Shown piece by piece: positions 1 to 6,828 of a stretch of 12,482 nt of DNA. The DNA is taken from NCBI GenBank assembly GCA_014728765.1, contig WJLA01000024.1:1-12482 (forward strand), in the 5' to 3' direction. The translations under genes and the position numbers were made by a program. The notes under the pieces were generated by a model. That model made no database searches and had not been told where the DNA came from. It worked only from the letters and a program-made list of their open reading frames with translations. Position 1 is the stretch's first letter. Each line of letters opens with the position of its first letter. The stretch is from Candidatus Peregrinibacteria bacterium (GTDB taxonomy: Bacteria > Patescibacteriota > Gracilibacteria > UBA1369).

Positions 1-928
1 TAATCCTGATGGGACTTTAGGTTCTTCATGGCATCCGAAAATTAAAAACGGTGAAATTCAGTTGCCGATTCAAGAGGATGAAACAGCTTTACCAATTCAC
101 GCCTTTTATGATTTTTATCAAAAATTTAAAGCATTGGAATTTGTTTATGATTTATATACTCCTCTCGTAAAAAAAGCCGGTGATTTTATGGCATCATATA
201 TTTATGAAGATTTGAATTTGCCGATGCCAAGTTATGATCCTTGGGAAGAACAAAGAGGAGTTTTTACTTATACTGCTGCTTGTACTTATGCAGGTTTAAT
301 AGGTGCCGCGAGTTTGGCTGAGGCGACTGCCAGTTATGGTGATGCTGAAAAATATACATTAGCGGCTGAGAGAATTAAAGCTGCGATGTTGGAGCATTTG
401 TATTCTAAGGAGCATGGAAGATTTTTCAAAAAAGTAATTGTTAAAGATGGATATGTTGTTGAGAAGGACGCAACTATCGATGCCAGTTTAAGTTATATTT
501 GGAGAATGGGAGTGCTTCCTGCGGATGATGAGAGGGTAGTTAATACAATGAAAGCAATCAAAGAGAATTTGTGGGTGGACGGTCCAATAGGTGGGCTTGC
601 AAGATATACAGGTGATTACTATCAAAGAGAATTCAGAAGTGAAGATCATCCGAATATTCCCGGTAATCCATGGATAATCACAACTCTTTGGTATGCTCAA
701 TGGTTAACTGAACTTGCTGAAAATGAAGATGATTTGAAAGAAATTGATCAATTGTTACATTGGGTTGCTGATCGTGCCAATCATTCCGGTATTTTGCCTG
801 AGCAAATTGATCCATTTGATGGTAAACCGCTTTCAGTAGCTCCATTGACTTGGAGTCATGCCGAATATGTTTTGACTATGTTAAGTTATAACGAAAAAAG
901 GCAGAAAATTTTAAAGCGAAAAAAGTAA
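1..928 (+). CDS. Glycoside hydrolase family 15 (glucoamylase/glucodextranase type), 5' end missing
   Basis: The reading frame is open from base 2 and the true start lies outside the window. About 308 codons of the C-terminal (alpha/alpha)6-barrel half are present. GH15 enzymes release glucose from the non-reducing ends of alpha-glucans by inversion. Seen here: the family motif LPIQEDETAL (from base 62), the WEEQRG block whose first Glu (bases 245-247) matches the general acid of fungal glucoamylase (WEE), and LPEQ-IDPFDG-KPLSVAPLTWSHAE near the end, whose Glu (bases 800-802) matches the general base. A TTG at base 62 could be taken as a start but lies inside the conserved core, so it is internal. 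No terminator is seen before clpB, 73 bases on. The likely role is use of storage or scavenged alpha-glucan. The exact substrate (starch, dextran, trehalose) cannot be told, and the signal-peptide region is off-window. Confidence 0.9.
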   Translation, partial: NPDGTLGSSWHPKIKNGEIQLPIQEDETALPIHAFYDFYQKFKALEFVYDLYTPLVKKAGDFMASYIYEDLNLPMPSYDPWEEQRGVFTYTAACTYAGLIGAASLAEATASYGDAEKYTLAAERIKAAMLEHLYSKEHGRFFKKVIVKDGYVVEKDATIDASLSYIWRMGVLPADDERVVNTMKAIKENLWVDGPIGGLARYTGDYYQREFRSEDHPNIPGNPWIITTLWYAQWLTELAENEDDLKEIDQLLHWVADRANHSGILPEQIDPFDGKPLSVAPLTWSHAEYVLTMLSYNEKRQKILKRKK

Positions 929-946
929 AGTTTATTAAAAAGATTA

Positions 947-976
947 TTGACATGAATGCTGTTAGCACTCTATAAT
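947..976 (+). promoter_or_regulatory. Sigma-70 promoter of clpB
   Basis: There is a perfect -35 TTGACA at 947-952, an 18-base spacer and a perfect -10 TATAAT at 971-976. Transcription would start near 983, giving a leader of about 19 bases before the clpB ATG at 1002. The -10 box sits exactly in the spacer of the CIRCE operator, so repressor binding would block RNA polymerase. Confidence 0.85.
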
Positions 977-988
977 AACAAGTGCTAA
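962..988 (+). promoter_or_regulatory. CIRCE operator (HrcA-binding site) before clpB
   Basis: Left arm TTAGCACTC (962-970), 9-base spacer (971-979), right arm AAGTGCTAA (980-988). The known CIRCE consensus is TTAGCACTC-N9-GAGTGCTAA, so only the first base of the right arm differs. CIRCE is the operator of the heat-shock repressor HrcA. Its position over the -10 box fits repression of clpB at normal temperature and release under heat or unfolding stress. The hrcA gene itself is not in the window. Confidence 0.93.
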
Positions 989-1001
989 TTAATAAACATT
1001 T

Positions 1002-3575
1002 ATGAATTTTGAGAAGTTCACAAATAAGGCTGCTGAATCAATTCAAGGAACAATTGAATTGTCAAACAAGTTGGAGCATCAAGCTGTTTCACCTTGGCAT
1101 TTGTTATTGGTGTTAATTGGTCAAAAGGGAGGAATAGTTGCCAGTATTATGCAAAAACTAAATTTAAATTTAGATCAAATAGAGGCTGATCTTAAAGCTG
1201 AGTTATCAAAATTGCCAAAAATATCCGGAGGAACAGGTCAGGTTTATTTAACTCAAGAATTGAAGAAATCACTTGATCAAGCGGAAAGTGAAACAACAAG
1301 ATTGAATGATGAATTTATAAGTACTGAACATCTTTTCCTGGCTTTATTGGAGAGAGGTGAAATTAAAAAGCTTTTAAATGTTACAAAGGATCAGGTAATG
1401 AATGTTTTGAAAGACTTAAGAGGAAGTCAAAGGGTAACCGATAAAAATCCGGAGGCAAAATATCAAGCACTTGAAAAATATACTATTAATTTCACAAAAT
1501 TAGCTTCCGAAGGGAAAATTGATCCCGTCATCGGAAGGGATGAAGAAATCAGAAGGGTAATGCAAATTTTATCCAGACGTTCCAAGAATAACCCTGTTTT
1601 GGTTGGGGAGCCGGGAACCGGAAAAACAGCTATAGCAGAAGGTTTGGCTAAAAAAATTATTGATAATGATGTTCCAGATGTTTTAAAGGAAAAATCTTTG
1701 CTTGGACTTGATTTGGGAGCTTTGATAGCCGGTACACAATATAGAGGTGAGTTTGAAGATAGATTAAAGGCGATTATTAAAGAAATCGAAAGTTCTGAAG
1801 GGCAAATTATTTTATTTATTGATGAGTTGCACACAATTGTGGGAGCCGGTGGGCAAGAAGGTGGAACGGATGCTTCAAATTTGTTGAAACCTGCTCTTGC
1901 TAGAGGAAAGTTGCGTACAATCGGAGCTACCACATTGAAAGAATATAGAAAGTATATAGAGAAAGATGCGGCTTTGGAAAGAAGGTTTCAGCCTGTGATG
2001 GTCAATGAACCTTCAGTGAAGGATGCAATTTCTATTTTAAGAGGAATCAAAGATAAATATGAAGCTCATCATGGTGTGAGAATCAGGGATAATGCAATTG
2101 TAGCGGCGGTACAACTTTCCAGTAGGTATATTACTGATAGATTTTTGCCGGATAAGGCAATTGATTTGATGGATGAGGCTGCCAGTGTTTTGAAGATAGA
2201 AATTGATAGTAAACCTGCGGAATTGGATCTTTTACAAAGAAAAATTACACAGCTGGAAATTGAAAAAGAAGCTTTAAAAAAAGAAAAAGATGAAGCTTCA
2301 AAGCAGCGTTTGAAAGAATTGGAAAAAGAGCTGGCTGAATTGTCTGAAAAGCACAAAGAATTGGAGTTGCATTGGAAAAATGAAAAAGATGTAATTGATG
2401 CTATCAAGGAATCTACCAAGGAGATTGATAAATTGAGGATTGAAGCTGATAGAGCAGAAAGATCTGCTGATTATCAAAAAGTAGCGGAAATTAATTATGG
2501 AAAAATTCCTGAATTGGAGAAAAAGATAAAAGCATCACAAGAGCGACTCAATACGCTTCAACAAGATAAGGCAATCTTAAAAGAGGAAGTTACGGAAGAG
2601 GATGTTGCCAATGTTGTTTCCAGATGGACGGGTATTCCTGTTTCAAAGATGCTGGCGGAGGAAACTAAAAAATTGTCATCCATGGAAGAAGAATTGGCAA
2701 AAAGGGTTATTGGTCAAAAACAAGCTATTTCTGCGGTTTCTAAGGCGATAAGAAGGTCAAGAGCCGGTATTTCAGAGGAAGATAGGCCAATTGGCTCTTT
2801 TATATTTGTTGGACCTACCGGTGTTGGAAAGACCGAACTTGCTAAAGCATTGGCTGATTTTATGTTTGAGGATGAAAAAATGATTACCAGGATAGACATG
2901 AGTGAATACATGGAAAAGCACTCTGTCGCTCGTTTAGTTGGATCTCCTCCGGGATATGTCGGATATGAAGAGGGTGGACAATTGACAGAAGCTGTTAGAA
3001 GGCATCCTTATACTGTTATTCTTTTGGATGAGATTGAAAAAGCTCATCCGGATGTTTTCAATGTTTTGTTACAAGTACTTGATGACGGTCGTTTAACAGA
3101 TTCTAAAGGTAGAACGGTCGATTTTAAAAATACTGTAATCATTATGACTTCCAATTTGGGTAGTAATGAAATTACATCGGAAAAGGATTCTGAAAAAAGG
3201 CAAAAAACAATTGAAAAGGTGATGATGAGTTTTTTCAGACCGGAATTTTTAAATAGAGTTGATGATATTATTGTTTTCGACAAACTTAACAAAGAAGAAC
3301 TTGCTGAAATAGTTAAAGTGCAGGTTGAAAGAGTAAAGAAAAGACTTAAAAAGAAAGGTATCACTGTGGAGATTTCTGAAATGGCTTCAATGTATCTTAT
3401 CTCAGCCGGATTCGATGATCAATTTGGTGCTCGTCCATTAAAAAGATTAATTCAACAAAAGATATTGGATGAACTGGCTTTGTTGATTATTGAAGGGAAA
3501 ATAAAAAGAAAGGATCACGTTCTGATTGATTTTGTTGATGATGAAGTAAAATTTGTTATAAACAAGAAGAAATAA
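1002..3575 (+). CDS. clpB: ATP-dependent disaggregase ClpB (Hsp100)
   Basis: An 857-residue hexameric AAA+ unfoldase that pulls polypeptides out of aggregates together with DnaK/DnaJ/GrpE in the cytosol. The length matches the family. The Clp N-domain repeats cover about residues 1-145. AAA module 1 has Walker A GEPGTGKT (202-209) and Walker B FIDE (Asp274-Glu275). The Lys/Glu-rich coiled-coil middle domain, typical of ClpB rather than ClpA, covers about 395-525. AAA module 2 has Walker A GPTGVGKT (604-611), Walker B LLDE (Asp676-Glu677) and sensor-2 GARPLKR (809-815). I see no ClpP-docking IGF/L loop. The ATG start follows the promoter by about 19 bases and gives the normal N-terminus MNFEKFTNKAAE. 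There is no Shine-Dalgarno sequence. It is controlled by the upstream CIRCE site. Its last codons form one arm of an inverted repeat shared with the convergent DUF389 gene. Confidence 0.98.
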   Translation: MNFEKFTNKAAESIQGTIELSNKLEHQAVSPWHLLLVLIGQKGGIVASIMQKLNLNLDQIEADLKAELSKLPKISGGTGQVYLTQELKKSLDQAESETTRLNDEFISTEHLFLALLERGEIKKLLNVTKDQVMNVLKDLRGSQRVTDKNPEAKYQALEKYTINFTKLASEGKIDPVIGRDEEIRRVMQILSRRSKNNPVLVGEPGTGKTAIAEGLAKKIIDNDVPDVLKEKSLLGLDLGALIAGTQYRGEFEDRLKAIIKEIESSEGQIILFIDELHTIVGAGGQEGGTDASNLLKPALARGKLRTIGATTLKEYRKYIEKDAALERRFQPVMVNEPSVKDAISILRGIKDKYEAHHGVRIRDNAIVAAVQLSSRYITDRFLPDKAIDLMDEAASVLKIEIDSKPAELDLLQRKITQLEIEKEALKKEKDEASKQRLKELEKELAELSEKHKELELHWKNEKDVIDAIKESTKEIDKLRIEADRAERSADYQKVAEINYGKIPELEKKIKASQERLNTLQQDKAILKEEVTEEDVANVVSRWTGIPVSKMLAEETKKLSSMEEELAKRVIGQKQAISAVSKAIRRSRAGISEEDRPIGSFIFVGPTGVGKTELAKALADFMFEDEKMITRIDMSEYMEKHSVARLVGSPPGYVGYEEGGQLTEAVRRHPYTVILLDEIEKAHPDVFNVLLQVLDDGRLTDSKGRTVDFKNTVIIMTSNLGSNEITSEKDSEKRQKTIEKVMMSFFRPEFLNRVDDIIVFDKLNKEELAEIVKVQVERVKKRLKKKGITVEISEMASMYLISAGFDDQFGARPLKRLIQQKILDELALLIIEGKIKRKDHVLIDFVDDEVKFVINKKK

Positions 3576-3589
3576 ACTATTTCTTCTTG
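3563..3589. terminator. Perfect inverted repeat at the clpB / DUF389 convergence
   Basis: The 12-base arms CAAGAAGAAATA (3563-3574) and TATTTCTTCTTG (3578-3589) are exact reverse complements around a 3-base centre (3575-3577). The repeat contains the last codons and stops of both convergent genes, giving each protein a C-terminal KKK. Transcribed from either side it would form a hairpin, and it is the only terminator candidate for two genes one base apart. The stem has few G/C pairs and no clean U-run follows, so termination is uncertain. Confidence 0.55.
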
Positions 3590-4341
3590 GTATCTTTAAG
3601 TATTTTGGTTGCTTCTTTCAGAGTTTTTTCTATATTTTTTATGCTTTCTTGTTGTTTTTCAAGATTTACTTCTTCAATTTCTTTTTCTTCCGCTCTAATT
3701 TTCTTTTTAACCTGTTCTTTTGTTTCATAAAAATTCATTACAGCAAAAACAAAGATTGCAGCGAAGACAATTCCTGCCAGATTCAAAAAGAAAAGTCCAA
3801 TTGCACCAATGGCAAAATCCATTTTAAGAAAAGCCAGACCAATGCCTGAAACTGACAGTGGAGGAACAAGTGATACTGTTATTGCAACACCCGGTAATAC
3901 TTCATTAATATTTGGTTTAGCAATTGAGTAACCTACTGCTCCTCCCGAACAAATTGCTATGATAAAAAAAGCAAGGTTAGGTAAAGTTCGAGAGGTAATT
4001 TCAGTGTTTAAATCTTTTTCTAAGAATAATAATGCTACAACAAAAGAGATAATGGTGATTGCAAATATGGATTGTAAAATTACCAAAGCACTTCTTCTCA
4101 TTAATTTTGGATATCCTACGACTATTCCCATGGCTAAGCTTAAAATTGGGTATAGCATAGGGGCGATTAGCATGCCGCCAATTATAACCGGGACATTTGA
4201 TTGAAGCAGTCCGATAGTGATGATGATTGAGGATAAAGCCATCATCAGAAAAAAGTCCCAAGTTGGAGTGCTATATTCAAATAGCTTGTTCACGGTTTCT
4301 TTTTTTTGTGTTTTGGAAATTTTTTCCGGTTTCAGTATCAT
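3577..4341 (-). CDS. DUF389 family membrane protein
   Basis: A 254-residue polytopic membrane protein of the DUF389 family (uncharacterised hydrophobic domain). The biochemical role of the family is not established. About six hydrophobic segments lie at roughly 30-48, 50-76, 85-107, 120-142, 147-172 and 175-204. The conserved family blocks GGMLIAPMLYPI (55-66) and the VSLVPPLSVSGIGLA stretch (156-170) are present. A charged Lys/Glu-rich tail (about 205-254) is probably a cytosolic coiled coil and ends in KKK. The ATG at 4339-4341 follows an A-rich leader without a Shine-Dalgarno sequence. The gene is transcribed away from the small gene at 4463 and towards clpB, with a single base between the two stop codons. 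It is probably monocistronic. The family call is firm, the function unknown. Confidence 0.9.
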   Translation of the reverse strand: MILKPEKISKTQKKETVNKLFEYSTPTWDFFLMMALSSIIITIGLLQSNVPVIIGGMLIAPMLYPILSLAMGIVVGYPKLMRRSALVILQSIFAITIISFVVALLFLEKDLNTEITSRTLPNLAFFIIAICSGGAVGYSIAKPNINEVLPGVAITVSLVPPLSVSGIGLAFLKMDFAIGAIGLFFLNLAGIVFAAIFVFAVMNFYETKEQVKKKIRAEEKEIEEVNLEKQQESIKNIEKTLKEATKILKDTKKK

Positions 4342-4415
4342 TTTTATTTTTATTTTTTATATTTTACCATAAATAAAGCAAATATTGAAGATTTGTTTTA
4401 GAATACCGGTAAAAC

Positions 4416-4444
4416 TTGACATAAATTTTAAAAGATGTGATAAT
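4416..4444 (+). promoter_or_regulatory. Extended -10 sigma-70 promoter before the 69-residue gene
   Basis: TTGACA at 4416-4421, a 17-base spacer, then GATAAT at 4439-4444, preceded by TG one base upstream (4436-4437), an extended -10 element. Transcription would start near 4451, leaving a leader of about 12 bases before the ATG at 4463. It is among the best promoters in the window. Confidence 0.75.
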
Positions 4445-4462
4445 TATGTTTAATAATTTAAA

Positions 4463-4672
4463 ATGATGAATCAAGACAGTGCAAGAAAAAATGGACAAGA
4501 AATTTCTCCAGTAAAATATGAAAGTGGAATTTTTAAAACCAGAGCTGCTAGAGAAAGACAATTGACTGAAAAAAGAATGGCAAGTAGGAATGTTGTTTCC
4601 AATTTGCAACAGGCTAGAGCAAGATTTAAGCTAATAGGAGGTATTTTTGGAGGTGACAAGAATAATGAATAA
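4463..4672 (+). CDS. Small basic protein of unknown function (69 residues)
   Basis: I do not recognise this protein. It is hydrophilic and rich in Lys/Arg and Asn/Gln, with a likely amphipathic helical stretch (about residues 25-56, containing AARERQ, KRMASRN and QQARARFK) and a short Gly-rich end (IGGIFGGD). There is no signal peptide, transmembrane segment or Cys, so it is probably cytosolic, perhaps nucleic-acid- or ribosome-associated, but that is only a guess from its charge. Two ATG codons stand together (4463 and 4466), and either could be the start. The strong promoter 12 bases upstream of the probable transcript start is the main reason to call it real. It stands alone between the divergent DUF389 gene and the rhodanese lipoprotein gene. 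A 62-codon frame opposite it has no such support. Confidence 0.6.
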   Translation: MMNQDSARKNGQEISPVKYESGIFKTRAARERQLTEKRMASRNVVSNLQQARARFKLIGGIFGGDKNNE

Positions 4673-4698
4673 ATTCTGATTGAATAAATACTGATATT

Positions 4699-4728
4699 TT
4701 GATATTTTCTTCATGAATATAGTAGAAT
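4699..4728 (+). promoter_or_regulatory. Probable promoter of the rhodanese gene, very close to the start codon
   Basis: TTGATA (4699-4704), an 18-base spacer and TAGAAT (4723-4728), each one base off consensus. The expected transcript start (about 4734-4736) would fall at or just past the ATG at 4732. An alternative -10, TATAGT at 4718-4723, puts it near 4730. Either reading implies a leaderless or nearly leaderless mRNA, or that the true promoter is elsewhere. Confidence 0.45.
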
Positions 4729-4731
4729 ATC

Positions 4732-5163
4732 ATGAAGATTTTATTTAAAATATTGTTTATATCCATTATGTTTGTTGGTTGTGCTGCTGATTCCAATAAG
4801 AATATGCAAGCTAATCTTTTAAATATTAATCCCGGTTTGATTAAAGTCAGTCAAGCAACAGATTTGATATCGGAAAACATAGAAAAGAATGATTTTGAGA
4901 TACTTGATGTTCGTACAGCTGAAGAATATAAAGAAGGATGTATAAATAAACTGGCTAATAATATTGATTATTATAGTCAAAATTTTGTGAATGAACTGGA
5001 CAAATTAGATAAAGAAAAGACTTATCTAGTTTATTGCAGAAGTGGAAGAAGGAGTTCGGAAACTGTTAAATTGATGCAACAAAAAGGTTTTGAGAGTATT
5101 TATGATTTAGATGGTGGAATAAAAAATTGGATTAATTTTGGTAATAGAATTGAACAGTGTTAA
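4732..5163 (+). CDS. Lipoprotein with a rhodanese (sulfurtransferase) domain
   Basis: 143 residues. The N-terminus is a lipoprotein signal: Lys at 2 and 6, a hydrophobic stretch, and a lipobox FVGC with the lipidated Cys at 17. A single rhodanese domain follows from about residue 35, with ILDVRTAEEY (57-66) and the active-site loop CRSGRRS (102-108, catalytic Cys102), then the typical DLDGGIKNW ending. Single-domain rhodaneses carry a persulfide on the active-site Cys and move sulfur between donors and thiols or cyanide. Being lipid-anchored, this one should act outside the cytoplasmic membrane. A further Cys is the last residue (143). The usual GHIPGA segment is altered (EGCINKLANNI), with an extra Cys70. 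The ATG gives the full signal peptide; no Shine-Dalgarno sequence is present. The physiological sulfur donor is unknown. Confidence 0.9.
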   Translation: MKILFKILFISIMFVGCAADSNKNMQANLLNINPGLIKVSQATDLISENIEKNDFEILDVRTAEEYKEGCINKLANNIDYYSQNFVNELDKLDKEKTYLVYCRSGRRSSETVKLMQQKGFESIYDLDGGIKNWINFGNRIEQC

Positions 5164-5213
5164 TAAGCATTCTTGACTAAATGTCAATATAAAGGTGTTG
5201 AATAAATTTGCAT

Positions 5214-5248
5214 TTTACAATGTAGTAAAGTAATAACTAAATTGTAAA
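5214..5248. repeat. Inverted repeat upstream of the Gly-rich lipoprotein gene
   Basis: The 8-base arms TTTACAAT (5214-5221) and ATTGTAAA (5241-5248) match perfectly across a 19-base spacer and end 14 bases before the ATG at 5263. They could be an operator or a weak leader hairpin. Because the region is very AT-rich, chance is a serious alternative. A smaller TTGAC / GTCAA dyad lies at 5173-5187. Confidence 0.35.
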
Positions 5249-5262
5249 TAACGAAATTAAAT

Positions 5263-6126
5263 ATGAAACTAAATGAAACATTTGTGTTTGATCATCTTGA
5301 TCGAACTAAAGTTAATTTTGATCATGAACATACAAAAAGAATTATAAAAAATATTGCAAGTATCAAAACTGTTGTTGTGGCTTCTATTTTGTCAGCTTCT
5401 TGTTTTGGCGGTGACGAATTTACAACTGCTGAGAATGTGGGTGGTAATTCCGGTGAAGGTAACGGAACTAATGTTGGTGTAGCAGGGTTAGCTTCCGGTG
5501 GTAGTAACAATTCGGGAGGTAGACTTGTTAATAGTGGCGGTATGGAAACCGGCGGGACAAGCGGTGATGGAGGAACAGGTGGAATGGAAACCGGTGGTAC
5601 TGGGAGTAATTCTTCTGAGTGCACCGGACCTGTTACATTGAAAGTATCAAGAACCAGAAAAAATTCTAGTTATAATAATGTTAGATATTTTGTTTCTTTA
5701 CCCGATACGGAAGGGGGTTTTGGGACAACGGTTGATTTTTCATATCCGGGTGCAGGCTCCGGATTGGATTTTATGGATGTAATAACTCACGCTCAAGGAT
5801 TTGTTGAGTTAGAAGGAACAAGGTTAATTGTGCAGGCTTATGATCCTATTGCTGATAATCATGAAGTTTGTTTTTCAGTAGAAGATAATAAGGGTGATAC
5901 TTGCAGAATTGACGGATATGGTAAACCGATTGATTTTGTAACAGCAATGAACTTAAGTCAGGCACAATGGTATTTGGATAATTATGAATCAAATCTTGTC
6001 GATTATGAAAAATTCTCCAATATGGATTCTGATCAATCAAGAGGTACTGCTTGTGTTGAAATTCATTGTGATTCTTCCACTTCCTGTAATTCAGGTATAT
6101 ATATTCTCTGGGTAACAGATAATTAA
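5263..6126 (+). CDS. Predicted lipoprotein with Gly/Ser/Thr-rich linker and Cys-rich C-terminal domain
   Basis: I do not recognise a family. 287 residues in three parts. First, an unusually long charged N-terminus (1-35, with repeated FDH at 9-11 and 19-21) precedes a hydrophobic segment and a lipobox-like LSASC (Cys47). Second, a low-complexity Gly/Ser/Asn/Thr linker (about 50-118) includes GGMETGG twice (92-98 and 106-112). Third, a probable globular domain (119-287) has six cysteines (120, 203, 214, 264, 269, 275), an even number that suggests disulfides outside the cytoplasm. The residue before the lipobox is Ser rather than Leu/Val/Ile at -3, so lipidation is likely but not certain; it may be a plain membrane anchor. 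The N-terminal extension may mean a misplaced start, but no better in-frame start precedes the hydrophobic segment. No convincing promoter was found. The next exported gene follows after 75 bases. Role unknown, probably a surface display or binding protein. Confidence 0.75.
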   Translation: MKLNETFVFDHLDRTKVNFDHEHTKRIIKNIASIKTVVVASILSASCFGGDEFTTAENVGGNSGEGNGTNVGVAGLASGGSNNSGGRLVNSGGMETGGTSGDGGTGGMETGGTGSNSSECTGPVTLKVSRTRKNSSYNNVRYFVSLPDTEGGFGTTVDFSYPGAGSGLDFMDVITHAQGFVELEGTRLIVQAYDPIADNHEVCFSVEDNKGDTCRIDGYGKPIDFVTAMNLSQAQWYLDNYESNLVDYEKFSNMDSDQSRGTACVEIHCDSSTSCNSGIYILWVTDN

Positions 6127-6131
6127 GACTA

Positions 6132-6160
6132 TTGCGTTAAGTTGGTTTTTGTGATATAAT
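6132..6160 (+). promoter_or_regulatory. Extended -10 promoter of the secreted CBM-like gene
   Basis: A perfect -10 TATAAT at 6155-6160, with TG one base upstream (6152-6153), and TTGCGT at 6132-6137 with a 17-base spacer. Only the first half of the -35 matches consensus, which is normal for extended -10 promoters. The predicted leader is about 35 bases of A-rich sequence without a Shine-Dalgarno site. Confidence 0.65.
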
Positions 6161-6201
6161 TATAAGATAAAGTTTTATAATAAAATTTAACAAAAAACAA
6201 T

Positions 6202-6807
6202 ATGAAAAATAAAACTATTTTAGGAGCATTGGCTATAGCGGCAGTAGCAATTGGTGGAAGTGCCATTATGTTAACAGGTTCAGTTTCGAATGATTCTTTA
6301 AAAGCGAGCTCGTTGGAATCGAGTGAACTTCCAATTTGTAAAGCTGAATGGGGAGTAGGAAAACCTTATTCATTTGGTAGTATTGTTTCTTATAAGGGAT
6401 ATAATTATGAATGCACTGATGAAAATTATAATGCATGGTTATGTAACAATAAATATCCGGGACAAGCATCTTGGGATTATTATTGGAAAAATAAGGGTGA
6501 ATGTAGAGTTGAAGGAGAAGCTCCTGATGATGGTTCAAATTTATCAAGTTTAAGTGTTGATGATTTAACTGTAAATAATTCTTTTGTTTGGTCAGGTCTT
6601 GTCAAATTGATTGATAAAAAAATAATGGATGCTTTGGAAACAACGCCACAAGCTGTTACGGCAATTGTTGATCCGCCTGGTGATGGATTAACAAGAAGCG
6701 GTAGACTTGCTTGTCCCGGTGGTGGATTTTTGTCAGCTGTAACATTTGAAACTGATTTGGATGGTAATATTAAGAAAATTTTAGGAGGTGTGTGTAGACA
6801 ATTCTAG
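6202..6807 (+). CDS. Exported protein with a chitin-binding-like (CBM5/12-like) module
   Basis: 201 residues. The N-terminal hydrophobic segment (about 5-27, after KNK) is a signal peptide or membrane anchor. Residues 46-101 look like a small aromatic carbohydrate-binding module of the CBM5/12 type: CKAEW, then YSFG-SIVSYKGYNYEC, PGQ and WDYYWKNKGEC. The four cysteines (46, 71, 81, 101) could form two disulfides, and Trp/Tyr residues supply the usual sugar-stacking surface. A short linker leads to a second part (about 115-201) ending in ACPGGGFLSAVTFE...GGVCRQF, where Cys171 and Cys198 bracket a probable beta structure I cannot assign. No catalytic domain is visible, so a binding or adhesion role is more likely than hydrolysis. 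It follows the Gly-rich lipoprotein gene with its own promoter and precedes a terminator-like hairpin. The CBM call is by pattern only. Confidence 0.75.
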   Translation: MKNKTILGALAIAAVAIGGSAIMLTGSVSNDSLKASSLESSELPICKAEWGVGKPYSFGSIVSYKGYNYECTDENYNAWLCNNKYPGQASWDYYWKNKGECRVEGEAPDDGSNLSSLSVDDLTVNNSFVWSGLVKLIDKKIMDALETTPQAVTAIVDPPGDGLTRSGRLACPGGGFLSAVTFETDLDGNIKKILGGVCRQF

Positions 6808-6828
6808 TTTAGATAAAATGTTATTATA

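Noticed and set aside
62..64. TTG at base 62 as start of the glycosidase
   Set aside because: The frame is open to the window edge and base 62 lies in the conserved LPIQEDETAL motif, so the gene begins upstream of the window.
1463..1933. Long minus-strand frames inside clpB and other genes
   Set aside because: They are shadows of conserved coding sequence with Ser/Ile/Leu-rich composition and no recognisable domains.
5322..5624. Pro-rich minus-strand frame opposite the Gly-rich linker
   Set aside because: Its Pro/Pro-Val repeats are the complement of the Gly/Thr-rich linker codons.
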